The notes beneath the pieces are model-generated. The model was not told the DNA's origin and did not search any database. It worked only from the letters and a program-made list of their open reading frames with translations. From Frankiaceae bacterium (GTDB lineage: Bacteria > Actinomycetota > Actinomycetes > JAFAQI01): DNA of 33,561 nucleotides. The stretch lies in the NCBI GenBank assembly GCA_025929365.1, contig JAICMG010000016.1, forward strand, positions 1-33,561, given 5' to 3'. Made by a program: the position numbers and the translations under genes. How positions within the stretch are numbered: the stretch's first letter is position 1; each line of letters starts with the position of its first letter. Positions 16,275 through 25,607 of the stretch are shown here, one piece after another.

Positions 16275-17189
16275 CTAAGCACGTTCTACTTGGTCCACGA
16301 TCTTGTCCCACAGAACTTCGAAGAAGCCTTCGTTCGACATTCGCCCGCGGCCATCACTCCCGAAGTTGGCCATATCGCTCACCTCGATCAGGCTCTCACC
16401 GGACTCCTTGTCGTAGGTAGGGCTGGCCCAGCCGTTCCAACTGTTGGATTGACTCCTATAGCCGACGCTCCAAGTGAGGTGGTCGTCTCCCATGTGCCGG
16501 CCCTTACTCACATCTAGCCCGGCCACGGTCTGCCCAGCACGCTCAACGCGGATGTTGATCTGATCTGTGGACGTACGCACTGTGCACGGGATCTGTTGGG
16601 CCCGCATTTGTTCGGCGGCTTCGCGGAAACGCTGCGCGAGGTAGTCGAAGCTGACCTCCAACTGTTCGTACCTGCTCCAGGTGGCTGGGACGATCATCGG
16701 TAGCCGAACGGCCAAGGCACGCTCGACGACGTCGCCAACCGGCTGCATCGGCTGACCCGAAGCCGTTGCCTGTCGCACCCTTGCTTCGATTTCGGCTGCT
16801 AACTGCTCGGGGGTGTAGTCCCTCGCGCGCAAATAGTGGATGTGCGGATGGAGCAGCTCGGGCGGGACAGCAACATCGTCCATGAGCACAGGCAGGATGT
16901 ACCCGTCGCCCTGATGCACTGCCGTCATCATCGCCGACGAGAACTCATCCATCGGAATCGGCTTGGCTATGTACTCGTGCGACAGGAAGGGGACGAAGTA
17001 GCGTGTCTGCGAGCTGTAAACAGACCGTTGCTGCCGGATGAAGTTGCCACCCCACCACTCGTTATTCTTGTCGCGGTCGTAGAAGACCCGGAGACCGCGC
17101 TCCTGGCAGGCGCGCACGGTCGCCTCCACGTAGTCACGGTGTTCTCCCGCGAACGAAACCGCTATGTCGTACGGCAAAGACTCAGACAC
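16275..17189 (-). CDS. TIR-domain protein with unassigned C-terminal domain
   Basis: 'YDIAVSFAGEHRDYVEATVRACQERGLRVFYDRDKNNEWWGGNFI' and 'RYFVPFLSHEYIAKPIPMDEFSSAMMTAV...YILPVLMDD' match the bacterial TIR fold pattern; ~140-aa C-terminal region not recognised. Confidence 0.88.
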   Translation of the reverse strand: MSESLPYDIAVSFAGEHRDYVEATVRACQERGLRVFYDRDKNNEWWGGNFIRQQRSVYSSQTRYFVPFLSHEYIAKPIPMDEFSSAMMTAVHQGDGYILPVLMDDVAVPPELLHPHIHYLRARDYTPEQLAAEIEARVRQATASGQPMQPVGDVVERALAVRLPMIVPATWSRYEQLEVSFDYLAQRFREAAEQMRAQQIPCTVRTSTDQINIRVERAGQTVAGLDVSKGRHMGDDHLTWSVGYRSQSNSWNGWASPTYDKESGESLIEVSDMANFGSDGRGRMSNEGFFEVLWDKIVDQVERA

Positions 17190-17267
17190 GCAAGTCCCCA
17201 GACTCTTGGACAGAGAGCCCGCCCCGCCATCAGTACGGGTTAGCAGGGCGGGCTTCCCGCTACACCG

Positions 17268-17576
17268 TCAGCATTCGACGACGACAGCTCCGATGCTCAT
17301 CCAACGGCCCCAGCCACGCCGGACCGCGTCAATCACCAAGCGCGTCAGGTCTGCGCCGGTAAGGCCGGCGCTGCACTCGCAACCCGTGAGCGTGCCGCCT
17401 CCATCGACGCCGCCGCCACCCGGAGAGCACCGGAGCTTCTCCGGTACCTCGCGGTCGACACGAACACAGAACGTCCGCTCACGGCCGTGGCGGCACGTCA
17501 GCCGGGCGTTCACCCAAACGTGTGGTCCCACGACCACCACCTCCTCTCCGAGCATGTCCGCCGGAGGGAAGGTCAC
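17268..17576 (-). CDS. Hypothetical Cys-containing small protein
   Basis: 102-codon ORF with CRHGRERTFCVRV and CSPGGGG...CEC; same strand as the TIR gene; coding status moderate. Confidence 0.5.
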   Translation of the reverse strand: MTFPPADMLGEEVVVVGPHVWVNARLTCRHGRERTFCVRVDREVPEKLRCSPGGGGVDGGGTLTGCECSAGLTGADLTRLVIDAVRRGWGRWMSIGAVVVEC

Positions 17577-17993
17577 CCAATGACGTACGTCAGGGCTTGC
17601 TTCGGTTAAGGTCCATCACGCATCCCACATGCAGATGAGCCCCGTTCCAACGGCAAGCACCAGCGCGTCGTCGGGCCGGGGCTCGTTGCTCTCTATCGGT
17701 CTAACACACGGCGCCGACGGAAGCCGGCGCGTCGACCGGCGTGTCGGAACTCCGATTCGCCGAGCGATTGCGATAACAGTCCAACCCCGCGAAAGGGTCG
17801 CTTGTTGACCCCACAAGCTCGTCTGGCAGGTCTCGACAGCGGCAGCTCGCCTGCTGACCTCGCTCGCGCCGAACGCGCGGCAGTACCGGATATGTGCGGT
17901 CCCGTTGCGGTCGCCGAGCGATGCGTTCGACCTGCCCTGCTGTCGACACAGACCCGAATGCACGTGCCCGTGTAGGACCTCCTGGGCCACGGG

Positions 17994-18015
17994 TGTGCCC
18001 CAGTATGTGTCCCGG
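17994..18015 (+). promoter_or_regulatory. Candidate integrase arm-type site, right end
   Basis: tgtgccccagtatgtgtcccgg; 18/22 identical to 4571-4592. Confidence 0.5.
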
Positions 18016-18069
18016 TCCGGCACAAGATCACCAGCGACAGCGCCGCAACGCTCTGACCTGCGGAAACTC

Positions 18070-18144
<75 letters not shown>

Positions 18145-18224
18145 GAATGAAGCGGCGCCGAGTCTAGCCGAGGCGCGATTGCCGCCTGGAGACGCTAGAA
18201 GGTCGTGAGACGGCAATGGGCGAG

Positions 18225-18875
18225 TTAGCGGGCGTCGTCGCCGGTTTCCTCCTCCGGCGGGCTACCGGCGTTGTGCTCCTCGATTCGCCAGCCACGACCG
18301 ATGTTCGCCAGCAGCGACCACCGGCAGTTCGACAGCGGCGCCAGCCGCCACCACGTGTCCGGGTGCATCCCGACCATCGTGCCGATCGTCGCCCGGGCGG
18401 CACTGCCATGCGTCACGGCGACGAGCAGAGAGCCTGGCCCGAGCCGCGCTTCCCACTCCTCGATGCATTCCAGACACCGGGCGCCCACCTCGGCGTACGT
18501 CTCCCCACCGCCCCGACGGGCGTCCTCACCGGTTTGCCACCGCGCGTACTCCTCCGTGAACTGCGCGCGTGCCTCTGCGCGGGTCAGCCCCTCCCACGCG
18601 CCCAGGTTGATCTCACGCAGCCGGGGGTCGACCGCAACCTCGAGGCCGCACTCCGCCCCCACCAACTTTGCGGTGTCGACGGCGCGGGACAGATCCGAGG
18701 AGACGATCGCATCCGGCTTCATCGGCGCTATTGCGACCGCCACCGCTTCGGCCTGCGCGCGTCCGATGACGTCGAGCTGCGACTCGGTCTGACCCTGGAA
18801 GCGCCCGGTCGCGTTCCACTCGGTCCGGCCGTGGCGCAGCAGCAGCACCTGCTGCATCTGCTGCATCTGTGTCAT
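18225..18875 (-). CDS. Histidine phosphatase family protein (phosphoglycerate mutase-like)
   Basis: 'VLLLRHGRTEWNATGRFQGQ' (RHG motif), 'LREINLGAWEGLT', 'VTHGSAARATIG'. Confidence 0.92.
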   Translation of the reverse strand: MTQMQQMQQVLLLRHGRTEWNATGRFQGQTESQLDVIGRAQAEAVAVAIAPMKPDAIVSSDLSRAVDTAKLVGAECGLEVAVDPRLREINLGAWEGLTRAEARAQFTEEYARWQTGEDARRGGGETYAEVGARCLECIEEWEARLGPGSLLVAVTHGSAARATIGTMVGMHPDTWWRLAPLSNCRWSLLANIGRGWRIEEHNAGSPPEEETGDDAR

Positions 18876-19273
18876 GAGGCAGCCGGCGGCTGTGTTGATC
18901 CTGCCGGCGGAAGCGCGTCAGCGGGCAGCGGCAGCGTCGGACAGTCCTTCCACAGCCGCTCGAGGGCGTAGTACGTCCGCTCCTCGGCGTGCTGCACGTG
19001 GACGACGATGTCGAGGAAGTCGAGCAGGACCCAGCGGCCCTCCGTCTGGCCTTCGCGGCGTACCGGCTTGGCCTTCATCGCCAGAAGGCGCGCCTCGATG
19101 GCATCGACGACCGATCGGACCTGGCGCTCGTTCGGTGCTGCTGCGAGCACGAAGCAGTCCGTGATGACGAGCTGCTCACTGACGTCGATGATCGCAAGAT
19201 CGGTTGCCAGCTTGTCGGCAGCCGCGCTCACCGCAGCCTCGGCGAGCTCGACACTGCGGGCGCTGGCGGTCAT
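18872..19273 (-). CDS. rsfS: Ribosome silencing factor RsfS
   Basis: 'AADKLATDLAIIDVSEQLVITDCFVLAAAPNERQVRSVVDAIE...EGRWVLLDFLDIVVHVQHAEERTYYALERLW'. Confidence 0.93.
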   Translation of the reverse strand: MTASARSVELAEAAVSAAADKLATDLAIIDVSEQLVITDCFVLAAAPNERQVRSVVDAIEARLLAMKAKPVRREGQTEGRWVLLDFLDIVVHVQHAEERTYYALERLWKDCPTLPLPADALPPAGSTQPPAAS

Positions 19274-20589
19274 GGCTTGTAGTCCGATCCGAGTATGACG
19301 ACGTACCGAGCAACGCTCTGGTTAACCGTGCTGCGCCGTACGTCGGAGGCCGGCAGGCCGAGCGCCCGCGCAAGGGTTCGCCCCTGGTCGGCGTCACTGT
19401 CACGGAAGATGTCGACCTCCGACCGAGCGTTGGAAAACGTCGGCCTATTGCCGCTGCCCACATACGTGAAACCGCTGCGCGCCAGCCGGGAGCAGGCCGT
19501 TCCCACCAACCCGGGCACACCGAGACCGTTGAGGAGGTACACCGACGCGTGCTGGCTGTTCGCGCTCGACGGCACCGAGTTTGACAGCCGTGTGCTGACC
19601 AGCTGCTTGATGCCGGTCGCGGAGTTGTCCACGCGATAGGACGGCGCCGATCCACCGGAGTCGATCGCCGTCACCGGCAGATCGGTCGGGAACACACCCG
19701 CCTCGGTCTGGTCGTACGTCCTGAGCTCGAAGAGCAGCTTCGCCAGCCGGTCGCTGCCGATCGTCGACTGCGAGCCCTTGGGAAGCTGCCTGGTCAGTGC
19801 CTCGACGGCGTTCAGCGTCCGTGGCAGCGCCTGGATCGTCGCGTCGATGACGCCCTGCAGCCGCGCGAGCACGCCGGCGGCGCCTTCCTGCCCCGGGCTG
19901 TACGTCGCGTACTCCAGCGCCTGCGTGCCGTTCAGCTTCTGCTGGCCGGGCGCGACAAGGACCCGCCCGCCACCCCCCGCGGTGCGCTGCACGACGGTGG
20001 TGTTGACGTCGACGTTGATGCCGCCGACCTCGTTGACGAGATTGGTCAGGTCGCGCTCACTGATGACCCATGAGCCGTCGATGCTCACGCCACCCAACAT
20101 CGTGGACAGCGCACTTCGCGAATCGGCGGCGCCGTTGGGCAGCGCGAGGATGTTGCCGAAGTTCTGCGAGCCGTACCCGCACACATCGGTGATCAGCCGG
20201 CTCGGGATCAGCACCTCGAGCCCCTGCTTGGCCGACGGGTCGGCAGCGAGCAGCACCGTCCCCGCCGCAGTGCGATCCGGCCCCTGCATCTGCAGCAGCA
20301 GTGTCTCCTGGGTCCGCTTACCGCCGCCGCTGTCCGTGACGACGTGCTGCACCCCGACGATCAGCGTCGCGATGCCGCCGATCGCCAGTGCCCCGATCCC
20401 GATCCCCCCGGCGAGGCCGATCTTCCTGCGCTGCTGCCGCTTGCGCATCCGCCGTTCCTCACGACGGCTCAGCGCCGGCTGGATGATCAGCTCCGGTGAC
20501 GTCGGCGGCGCGAGCGAGGGCGGCGGCAGCCGTGGGTCGCGACCCACTTCGCGCGCCGGGCCACGCCCAGCTCGGCGCTTACCTGCCAT
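19270..20589 (-). CDS. LCP-related / LytR C-terminal domain membrane protein
   Basis: ATG 20589; TM 'IGLAGGIGIGALAIGGIATLIVGV'; LCP-like 'LTNLVNEVGGINVDVNTTV...LNGTQALEYATYS'; LytR_C-like 'SVYLLNGLGVPGLVGTACSRLARSGFTYVGSGN'. Confidence 0.82.
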   Translation of the reverse strand: MAGKRRAGRGPAREVGRDPRLPPPSLAPPTSPELIIQPALSRREERRMRKRQQRRKIGLAGGIGIGALAIGGIATLIVGVQHVVTDSGGGKRTQETLLLQMQGPDRTAAGTVLLAADPSAKQGLEVLIPSRLITDVCGYGSQNFGNILALPNGAADSRSALSTMLGGVSIDGSWVISERDLTNLVNEVGGINVDVNTTVVQRTAGGGGRVLVAPGQQKLNGTQALEYATYSPGQEGAAGVLARLQGVIDATIQALPRTLNAVEALTRQLPKGSQSTIGSDRLAKLLFELRTYDQTEAGVFPTDLPVTAIDSGGSAPSYRVDNSATGIKQLVSTRLSNSVPSSANSQHASVYLLNGLGVPGLVGTACSRLARSGFTYVGSGNRPTFSNARSEVDIFRDSDADQGRTLARALGLPASDVRRSTVNQSVARYVVILGSDYKP

Positions 20590-21200
20590 CACGCCTTCCC
20601 CGCATACAGACCCCGTTTGGAGATGTACTGCACGACGCCGTCCGGCACGAGGTACCACACCGGCTCGCCCGCATTGACCCGTTCCCGGCAGTCCGTCGAG
20701 CTGATCGCGAGCGCCGGCACCTCCACCAGTGTCACCGACCCGTCCGGGAAGCCGGCGTCGGACAGGTGGTGCCCGGGCCGGGTCACCCCGATGAAGTGCG
20801 CCATCGCGAACAGCTCGTCGGAACGGTGCCAACCGAGGATCGCCTCGAGCGCGTCGGCCCCCGTGATGAAGAACAGCTCGGCGTCCTCGCCGTACCCGCG
20901 GCGAAGATCGTGCAGCGTGTCGATGGTGTACGTCGGGCCGGGACGGTCGATGTCGACGCGGCTGACCGAGAACCGCGGGTTGGAGGCCGTCGCGATCACC
21001 GTCATCAGGTAACGGTCCTCCGCGGGGCTGACGGGAGCGTGGGACTTCTGCCACGGCTGCCCGGTAGGGACGAACACGACCTCGTCGAGGGCGAATCGGG
21101 TGGCGACCTCACTGGCGGCGACGAGGTGACCGTGGTGAACCGGGTCGAAGGTGCCGCCCATGACGCCGACGCGACGCGGCGATGTGGGATGGCCGCTCAC
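20589..21200 (-). CDS. nadD: Nicotinate-nucleotide adenylyltransferase
   Basis: '[22 protein letters not shown]', '[21 protein letters not shown]', '[28 protein letters not shown]'; located beside rsfS as is usual. Confidence 0.94.
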   Translation of the reverse strand: MSGHPTSPRRVGVMGGTFDPVHHGHLVAASEVATRFALDEVVFVPTGQPWQKSHAPVSPAEDRYLMTVIATASNPRFSVSRVDIDRPGPTYTIDTLHDLRRGYGEDAELFFITGADALEAILGWHRSDELFAMAHFIGVTRPGHHLSDAGFPDGSVTLVEVPALAISSTDCRERVNAGEPVWYLVPDGVVQYISKRGLYAGKA

Positions 21201-21226
21201 GCCTTCGGAGGCTACCGGCGCAAACG

Positions 21227-21264
21227 ACGGTGGGGGCGTACCGAAGCCGGTACGCCCCCACCGT
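21227..21264. terminator. Strong hairpin between nadD and the LPxTG gene (likely intrinsic terminator)
   Basis: Perfect 15-bp stem cggtgggggcgtacc / ggtacgcccccaccg with 6-nt loop gaagcc, extendable by one A-T pair; tttt follows on the plus strand; sits downstream of the minus-strand gene at 21285-23087. Confidence 0.8.
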
Positions 21265-21284
21265 TTTGTGGGTCTTAGCTACTG

Positions 21285-23087
21285 CTAACTGCTACCGAAA
21301 GTACGGCGCCGCATGGCGAACAGTGACAGGCCGGTCGCCGCGAGCAGGCCACCACCGATCGGCAGCCAGGGCGAGGAGCCCGTGTTCGGCAGCTTCACGT
21401 GGGTGTTGGCCAGGCCCTGAACGGTCGGACCGTGCAGCGTCACCGTGCCGTTGAGGGACACGTTGGCGGTGCCGGTCGCCGTTGCCGAGCCGTTCGCGTT
21501 ACCTGTCGCACAGTCAGCGGTCACCGTGAGGGTGTCCTCGAGCTTCCCACTGGGCGAGTCGGCAGGCACGTTGACCGTGATCGTCACGTCGTCGTGGCCA
21601 CCCGGCTTGATGTCCGGGAGGTTGCTCCAGGTGACGTCGCTGTTCGTCGAGCTCTGGTCCGCGTTAGGCGTCGTGTCGCCGACCGTCCACTTCACATCGC
21701 CGACCTCGGACTGAATCGCGTCGTCGAAGTGCACGTGGGTGAGCGTGCAGTTGTACGGGTTGTCAGCCGACATGGTCACGGTGAACGGGTGACCCGCGGT
21801 GACAGTCTGGCTGCTCGGGGTCTTGCTCACCGGGATGTGGCACTCGATGCCGCCGGACGGAACCTCCGCGTTGGACTCGAAGTGGCCGACGCGGATGTCG
21901 GCGCCCTTCTTGATGCCCAGGCCGGTCAGTGCGCTGTCGAGCTGCTTGGTGACCGAATCGAGGCCACTGAGCACCGGCTGCAGGATCGGGTTGAGGACCG
22001 GAGCCAGCGGGCCACCGACGTTGGAGGCGGTGGTGTTGTTCAGGCTGATCACCTGAATGCTGATCAGGTCCGCCGTCGCCGACACCTTGTCGTTGCCGAC
22101 GCTGATGGTCGGCTTGCCGCCGATCTGGACCCGCAGCAGACCATCGACGTCAATCGTCAGACCCTCGGTGCCGAGGAGCTGCTCAACGGTCAGCGCGGAC
22201 GTCTGGCCGCCGGCCGTGATCGACAGGACGTCCTTCTGCTTGTCGCCGCTTCCGTAGGTCACGAACGACGAGTTGTCGCCGGCCGCGAACGCCTGCAGCG
22301 CGAGCGGGTTGAGGACCTTGATGTCGATCTCGGCACCCGGGATGCCCTTGAACAGCTGGATCTCCGCGGTGTGCAGCAGCGTCGTCGAGCTCAGGCCGAA
22401 GTTGCCTTCCTTGTTCGGCTCGAGCATCTCCAGCGAGTTGTTCTGCACGGTGCCATCAGCGGCGAGGACAGCCTGGCCGGTCGCGACCGGCAGCACCTCG
22501 GCGTTGGCGATGGTTGCCTGGCCGGCCGAGATCGGCGTGTCCGGCCCGAGGACGCAGAAGTCGCCGTTGCTCGGGGTATTGGCCGTGGCGATGTCCGGCT
22601 GGACGTCGACGTTGGCGAGCGGGGCAAGCGGCAGGTTGAGGATGCGAGCCGTCTTGACCTGCTTCGGCGGCGGCGAAGCGGCTTCGGCGTCGACCAGCTG
22701 GATCTGCGGAATGCTCGCGTCGCCTCCACCGAGGTTCACGCTGACGCCGGCAGCACGCCCGTAAGCGTTGTGCCCCGCGGTCTTGAGCGAGGTGAGCAGG
22801 TTCTCGCCGAGCGTATTCACAGTCTGCAGCTTGCCGTTGGACACACCCGAGGCGCTCTGCGCGAGACTGAGCTGCGCAAGGCTCATCGAGCCCGTGTTGA
22901 GAGCGTCAACGTAGGTGAAGTCGCCGTTGGAGAAGCCCTGGATTGTTCCATTGATCGGCGGGTTCGGGTCGTTTGTGACCGTCAGTGAACCGGCCGCCGC
23001 TGCCGAGCCGCTGAGCGCGAGGGGAACTACTGTCCCCGCAGTTGCGAGCAGCACCGTGAGGCGCGCCCGCTTCGCCGTCATACGCAT
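21285..23087 (-). CDS. LPxTG-anchored secreted surface protein
   Basis: N-terminal signal 'MRMTAKRARLTVLLATAGTVVPLALSGSAAAA'; C-terminal 'LPNTGSSPWLPIGGGLLAATGLSLFAMRRRTFGSS' sortase signal. Confidence 0.87.
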   Translation of the reverse strand: MRMTAKRARLTVLLATAGTVVPLALSGSAAAAGSLTVTNDPNPPINGTIQGFSNGDFTYVDALNTGSMSLAQLSLAQSASGVSNGKLQTVNTLGENLLTSLKTAGHNAYGRAAGVSVNLGGGDASIPQIQLVDAEAASPPPKQVKTARILNLPLAPLANVDVQPDIATANTPSNGDFCVLGPDTPISAGQATIANAEVLPVATGQAVLAADGTVQNNSLEMLEPNKEGNFGLSSTTLLHTAEIQLFKGIPGAEIDIKVLNPLALQAFAAGDNSSFVTYGSGDKQKDVLSITAGGQTSALTVEQLLGTEGLTIDVDGLLRVQIGGKPTISVGNDKVSATADLISIQVISLNNTTASNVGGPLAPVLNPILQPVLSGLDSVTKQLDSALTGLGIKKGADIRVGHFESNAEVPSGGIECHIPVSKTPSSQTVTAGHPFTVTMSADNPYNCTLTHVHFDDAIQSEVGDVKWTVGDTTPNADQSSTNSDVTWSNLPDIKPGGHDDVTITVNVPADSPSGKLEDTLTVTADCATGNANGSATATGTANVSLNGTVTLHGPTVQGLANTHVKLPNTGSSPWLPIGGGLLAATGLSLFAMRRRTFGSS

Positions 23088-23273
23088 GTGTGACCGACCC
23101 CAAGTCTAGGTAGGCATATCCGTGCGGAACTATTTGTACCGCACAACTTGAGAACGAGCATACCCGCCACGCGGATACGCATGCCTGCCGGGGGGCGACA
23201 TCCGGACCGGTCAAATGGGTTGTTTATGCGATTGCTCAAACGGGCAGGAAATGCTGTTTTTCCGCGGCATTGC

Positions 23274-24698
23274 TCAGACAGGCAGCAAGCCTTCCACGAA
23301 TTCTTGCAATTGCGCAACGTTGCGGCATTCCACCATCGGCATCACCTCGGCGTACGTCGCTGCGGCGGAATCCCCTGACGACCAGTACTGCCGAGGCTCC
23401 GGGTTCAGCCAGAAGGCGTGACGCGCCTGCCGCACCATGCTCCGCAGCGCCGGAAGCGCCGGCGCCCGGTAGTTCGTGCGGGCGTCTCCGAGCACGAGCA
23501 GTGACGTCTTCGGCGTCACCGCGTCCGGCCACTTCTGGGCGAACACCTCGAAGGAGTGGCCGTAGTCGCTGTGCCCGTCGTACCAGACGACGTCCGCCTC
23601 GCTCGACATGCGGGCGAGCGCGTCCACCACATCGCCGCCCCGGTCGAAGTAGTCCGTCACCTCGTCAGTGGTGTCGACGAAGGCGAACACGCGGACCTTC
23701 GCGAACTGCTCGCGCAGGGCAAACGCCAGCAGCACCGTGAAATGGGCGAACGCCGCGACCGAGCCACTGACGTCGCAGAGCACGACGAGCTCCGGCTTGT
23801 GCGGCTTGTGCGGCTTGAAGATCGTCGTCAGCGGAACGCCGCCGCTGGACAGCGACGCGCGCACGGTGCGGCGTACGTCGAGTCGGCCCCGGCGGCCGAG
23901 CCGGCGCTTTGCGGTCAGCCGGGTCGCGAGCCGCCGGGCGATCGGATGCACCTGGCGTCGCAGCTGGGCGAGGTCGTCGCGAGACGCACGGAGGAACTCG
24001 ACCTGCTCGACGAGCGGCTTCACCGCGGTCTTCGCGATCGCCTCGGCACCGCGGTCCTCCGCCAGCCGGCGGCGGACCTCGGACTCGACCATCTCCTCGA
24101 ACTGCTTGATCCGCTCGGTGAGCATCTGCCGCGCGACGCGCTCGCCAAGGCCGCCACGATCCTGGCCCTGCAGCACCGCCTCGAGCAGAGAAGCCATCAG
24201 CGTCTCCGGGTTCAGCGCCCGCAACACGCGGTAGGTGAACCACGACTGGCGCCCGGGCTGGCCGTCGGCGCGGCCGAGTCCGTTGACCGCCTCGCGAGCG
24301 AGCCGCCGCAGGGCCTCGTCATCGCCCGACAACAGCACGTCCCTCAGCCGGTCGCGCAGCTCGCTTCGGATCACGTCGAGGTCGGCGGGATCAACCTCCT
24401 CGAGCTCCTCGCCCTCACCTTCGCCGTCGCCGTCGTAGGCCTGCCCGTCTCCGATCGCGGGCGGCCACCAGAGGTCGAACAGCCTGTCGAACGCCGGGCG
24501 GTGCGCCGCGCGCTTGACGACGCAGGCGGCGTACGCCGCACGCAGCTGCTCGCGGTCCAGCAGGTCGATGGTCACCGCGGCGCGGCCGGCATCGAGCGAT
24601 TCCGCCATCGACACCGGCAAACCGGCGGCACGGAGCGCGCCGACGAACGACACGTGCCGGTCGAGCAGACCGGTGCCGGAGGCGGCGACGTCAGCCAT
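23274..24698 (-). CDS. VWA-domain (CoxE-like) protein
   Basis: 'ELVVLCDVSGSVAAFAHFTVLLAFALREQF' MIDAS DxSxS; overlaps the MoxR gene stop. Confidence 0.9.
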   Translation of the reverse strand: MADVAASGTGLLDRHVSFVGALRAAGLPVSMAESLDAGRAAVTIDLLDREQLRAAYAACVVKRAAHRPAFDRLFDLWWPPAIGDGQAYDGDGEGEGEELEEVDPADLDVIRSELRDRLRDVLLSGDDEALRRLAREAVNGLGRADGQPGRQSWFTYRVLRALNPETLMASLLEAVLQGQDRGGLGERVARQMLTERIKQFEEMVESEVRRRLAEDRGAEAIAKTAVKPLVEQVEFLRASRDDLAQLRRQVHPIARRLATRLTAKRRLGRRGRLDVRRTVRASLSSGGVPLTTIFKPHKPHKPELVVLCDVSGSVAAFAHFTVLLAFALREQFAKVRVFAFVDTTDEVTDYFDRGGDVVDALARMSSEADVVWYDGHSDYGHSFEVFAQKWPDAVTPKTSLLVLGDARTNYRAPALPALRSMVRQARHAFWLNPEPRQYWSSGDSAAATYAEVMPMVECRNVAQLQEFVEGLLPV

Positions 24699-25555
24699 CA
24701 GTTGAGGCCGAGCTCCTTGATCGCGCGGGTGTGATCGGTCGCGTGCTTCAGCACGACGCCGAGCGTCTTGGAAACCGTCTCCTCGTCGAGCGTGTCCAGC
24801 CCGAGCGCGACGAGAGTGCGGGCCCAGTCGATGCTCTCCGCGATGCTGGGCGCCTTCTTCAGCTCGAGCGCGCGCAACGTGCGAACGGTGCGGACGAGCT
24901 GCTCGGCGAGTGCCTCGACCACCTCGGGGACGCGGGTGAGCACGATCTGGCGCTCGCGATCGGCGTCCGGGTAGTCGACGTGGAGGAACAGGCAGCGCCG
25001 CTTGAGCGCCTCGGACAGCTCGCGGGTGGCGTTGGACGTGAGGACGACGAACGGCTTGCGGACCGCCTCGATCGTGCCGAGCTCCGGCACCGTGACCTGG
25101 AAGTCGCTGAGCACCTCGAGCAGCAGACCCTCGACCTCGACGTCGGCCTTGTCGGTCTCGTCGACGAGCAGCACCGTCGGCTCCTCGCGGCGGATCGCGG
25201 TCAGCAGCGGCCGGGAGAGGAGGAACTCGTCGGAGAAGATGTCGTCGTGGGTCTCCTCCCACGCCTGGTCACCCGCGGCCTGGATCCGCAGCAGCTGCTT
25301 TCGGTAGTTCCACTCATAGAGGGCGCGGGCTTCGTCGAGCCCCTCGTAGCACTGCAGACGGACCAGACCGGCACCAGCGGCCGTGGCGACGGCCTTGGCG
25401 AGCTCGGTCTTGCCGGTACCGGCCGGGCCCTCGACGAGCAGCGGCTTGCCGAGAGCGTCCGCGAGGAACACGGTCGTCGCGATCGCGTCGTCGGCGAGAT
25501 AACCGGTGGCGGCCAGCCGGGTCCGGACGTCGTCGGGCGAGGAAAAGAACGGCAT
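24698..25555 (-). CDS. MoxR-family AAA+ ATPase
   Basis: 'LLVEGPAGTGKTELAKAVA' Walker A; 'TVLLVDETDKADVEVEGLLLEVLSDFQVTVPELG' Walker B and following. Confidence 0.92.
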   Translation of the reverse strand: MPFFSSPDDVRTRLAATGYLADDAIATTVFLADALGKPLLVEGPAGTGKTELAKAVATAAGAGLVRLQCYEGLDEARALYEWNYRKQLLRIQAAGDQAWEETHDDIFSDEFLLSRPLLTAIRREEPTVLLVDETDKADVEVEGLLLEVLSDFQVTVPELGTIEAVRKPFVVLTSNATRELSEALKRRCLFLHVDYPDADRERQIVLTRVPEVVEALAEQLVRTVRTLRALELKKAPSIAESIDWARTLVALGLDTLDEETVSKTLGVVLKHATDHTRAIKELGLN

Positions 25556-25607
25556 CCGAGGCTCCCAGCTGACAGTTAGAACCCGATTCTATTGCCTAGC
25601 GGGTGCC

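Noticed and set aside
21399-22988. 529-aa plus-strand ORF opposite the LPxTG gene
   Set aside because: High-GC antisense shadow ORF; the opposite strand encodes a protein with a signal peptide and LPNTG anchor.
23796-23822. Tandem cttgtgcgg repeats in the VWA gene
   Set aside because: Explained by the coding sequence (KPHKPHKPE) just before the VWA MIDAS motif; not a separate element.
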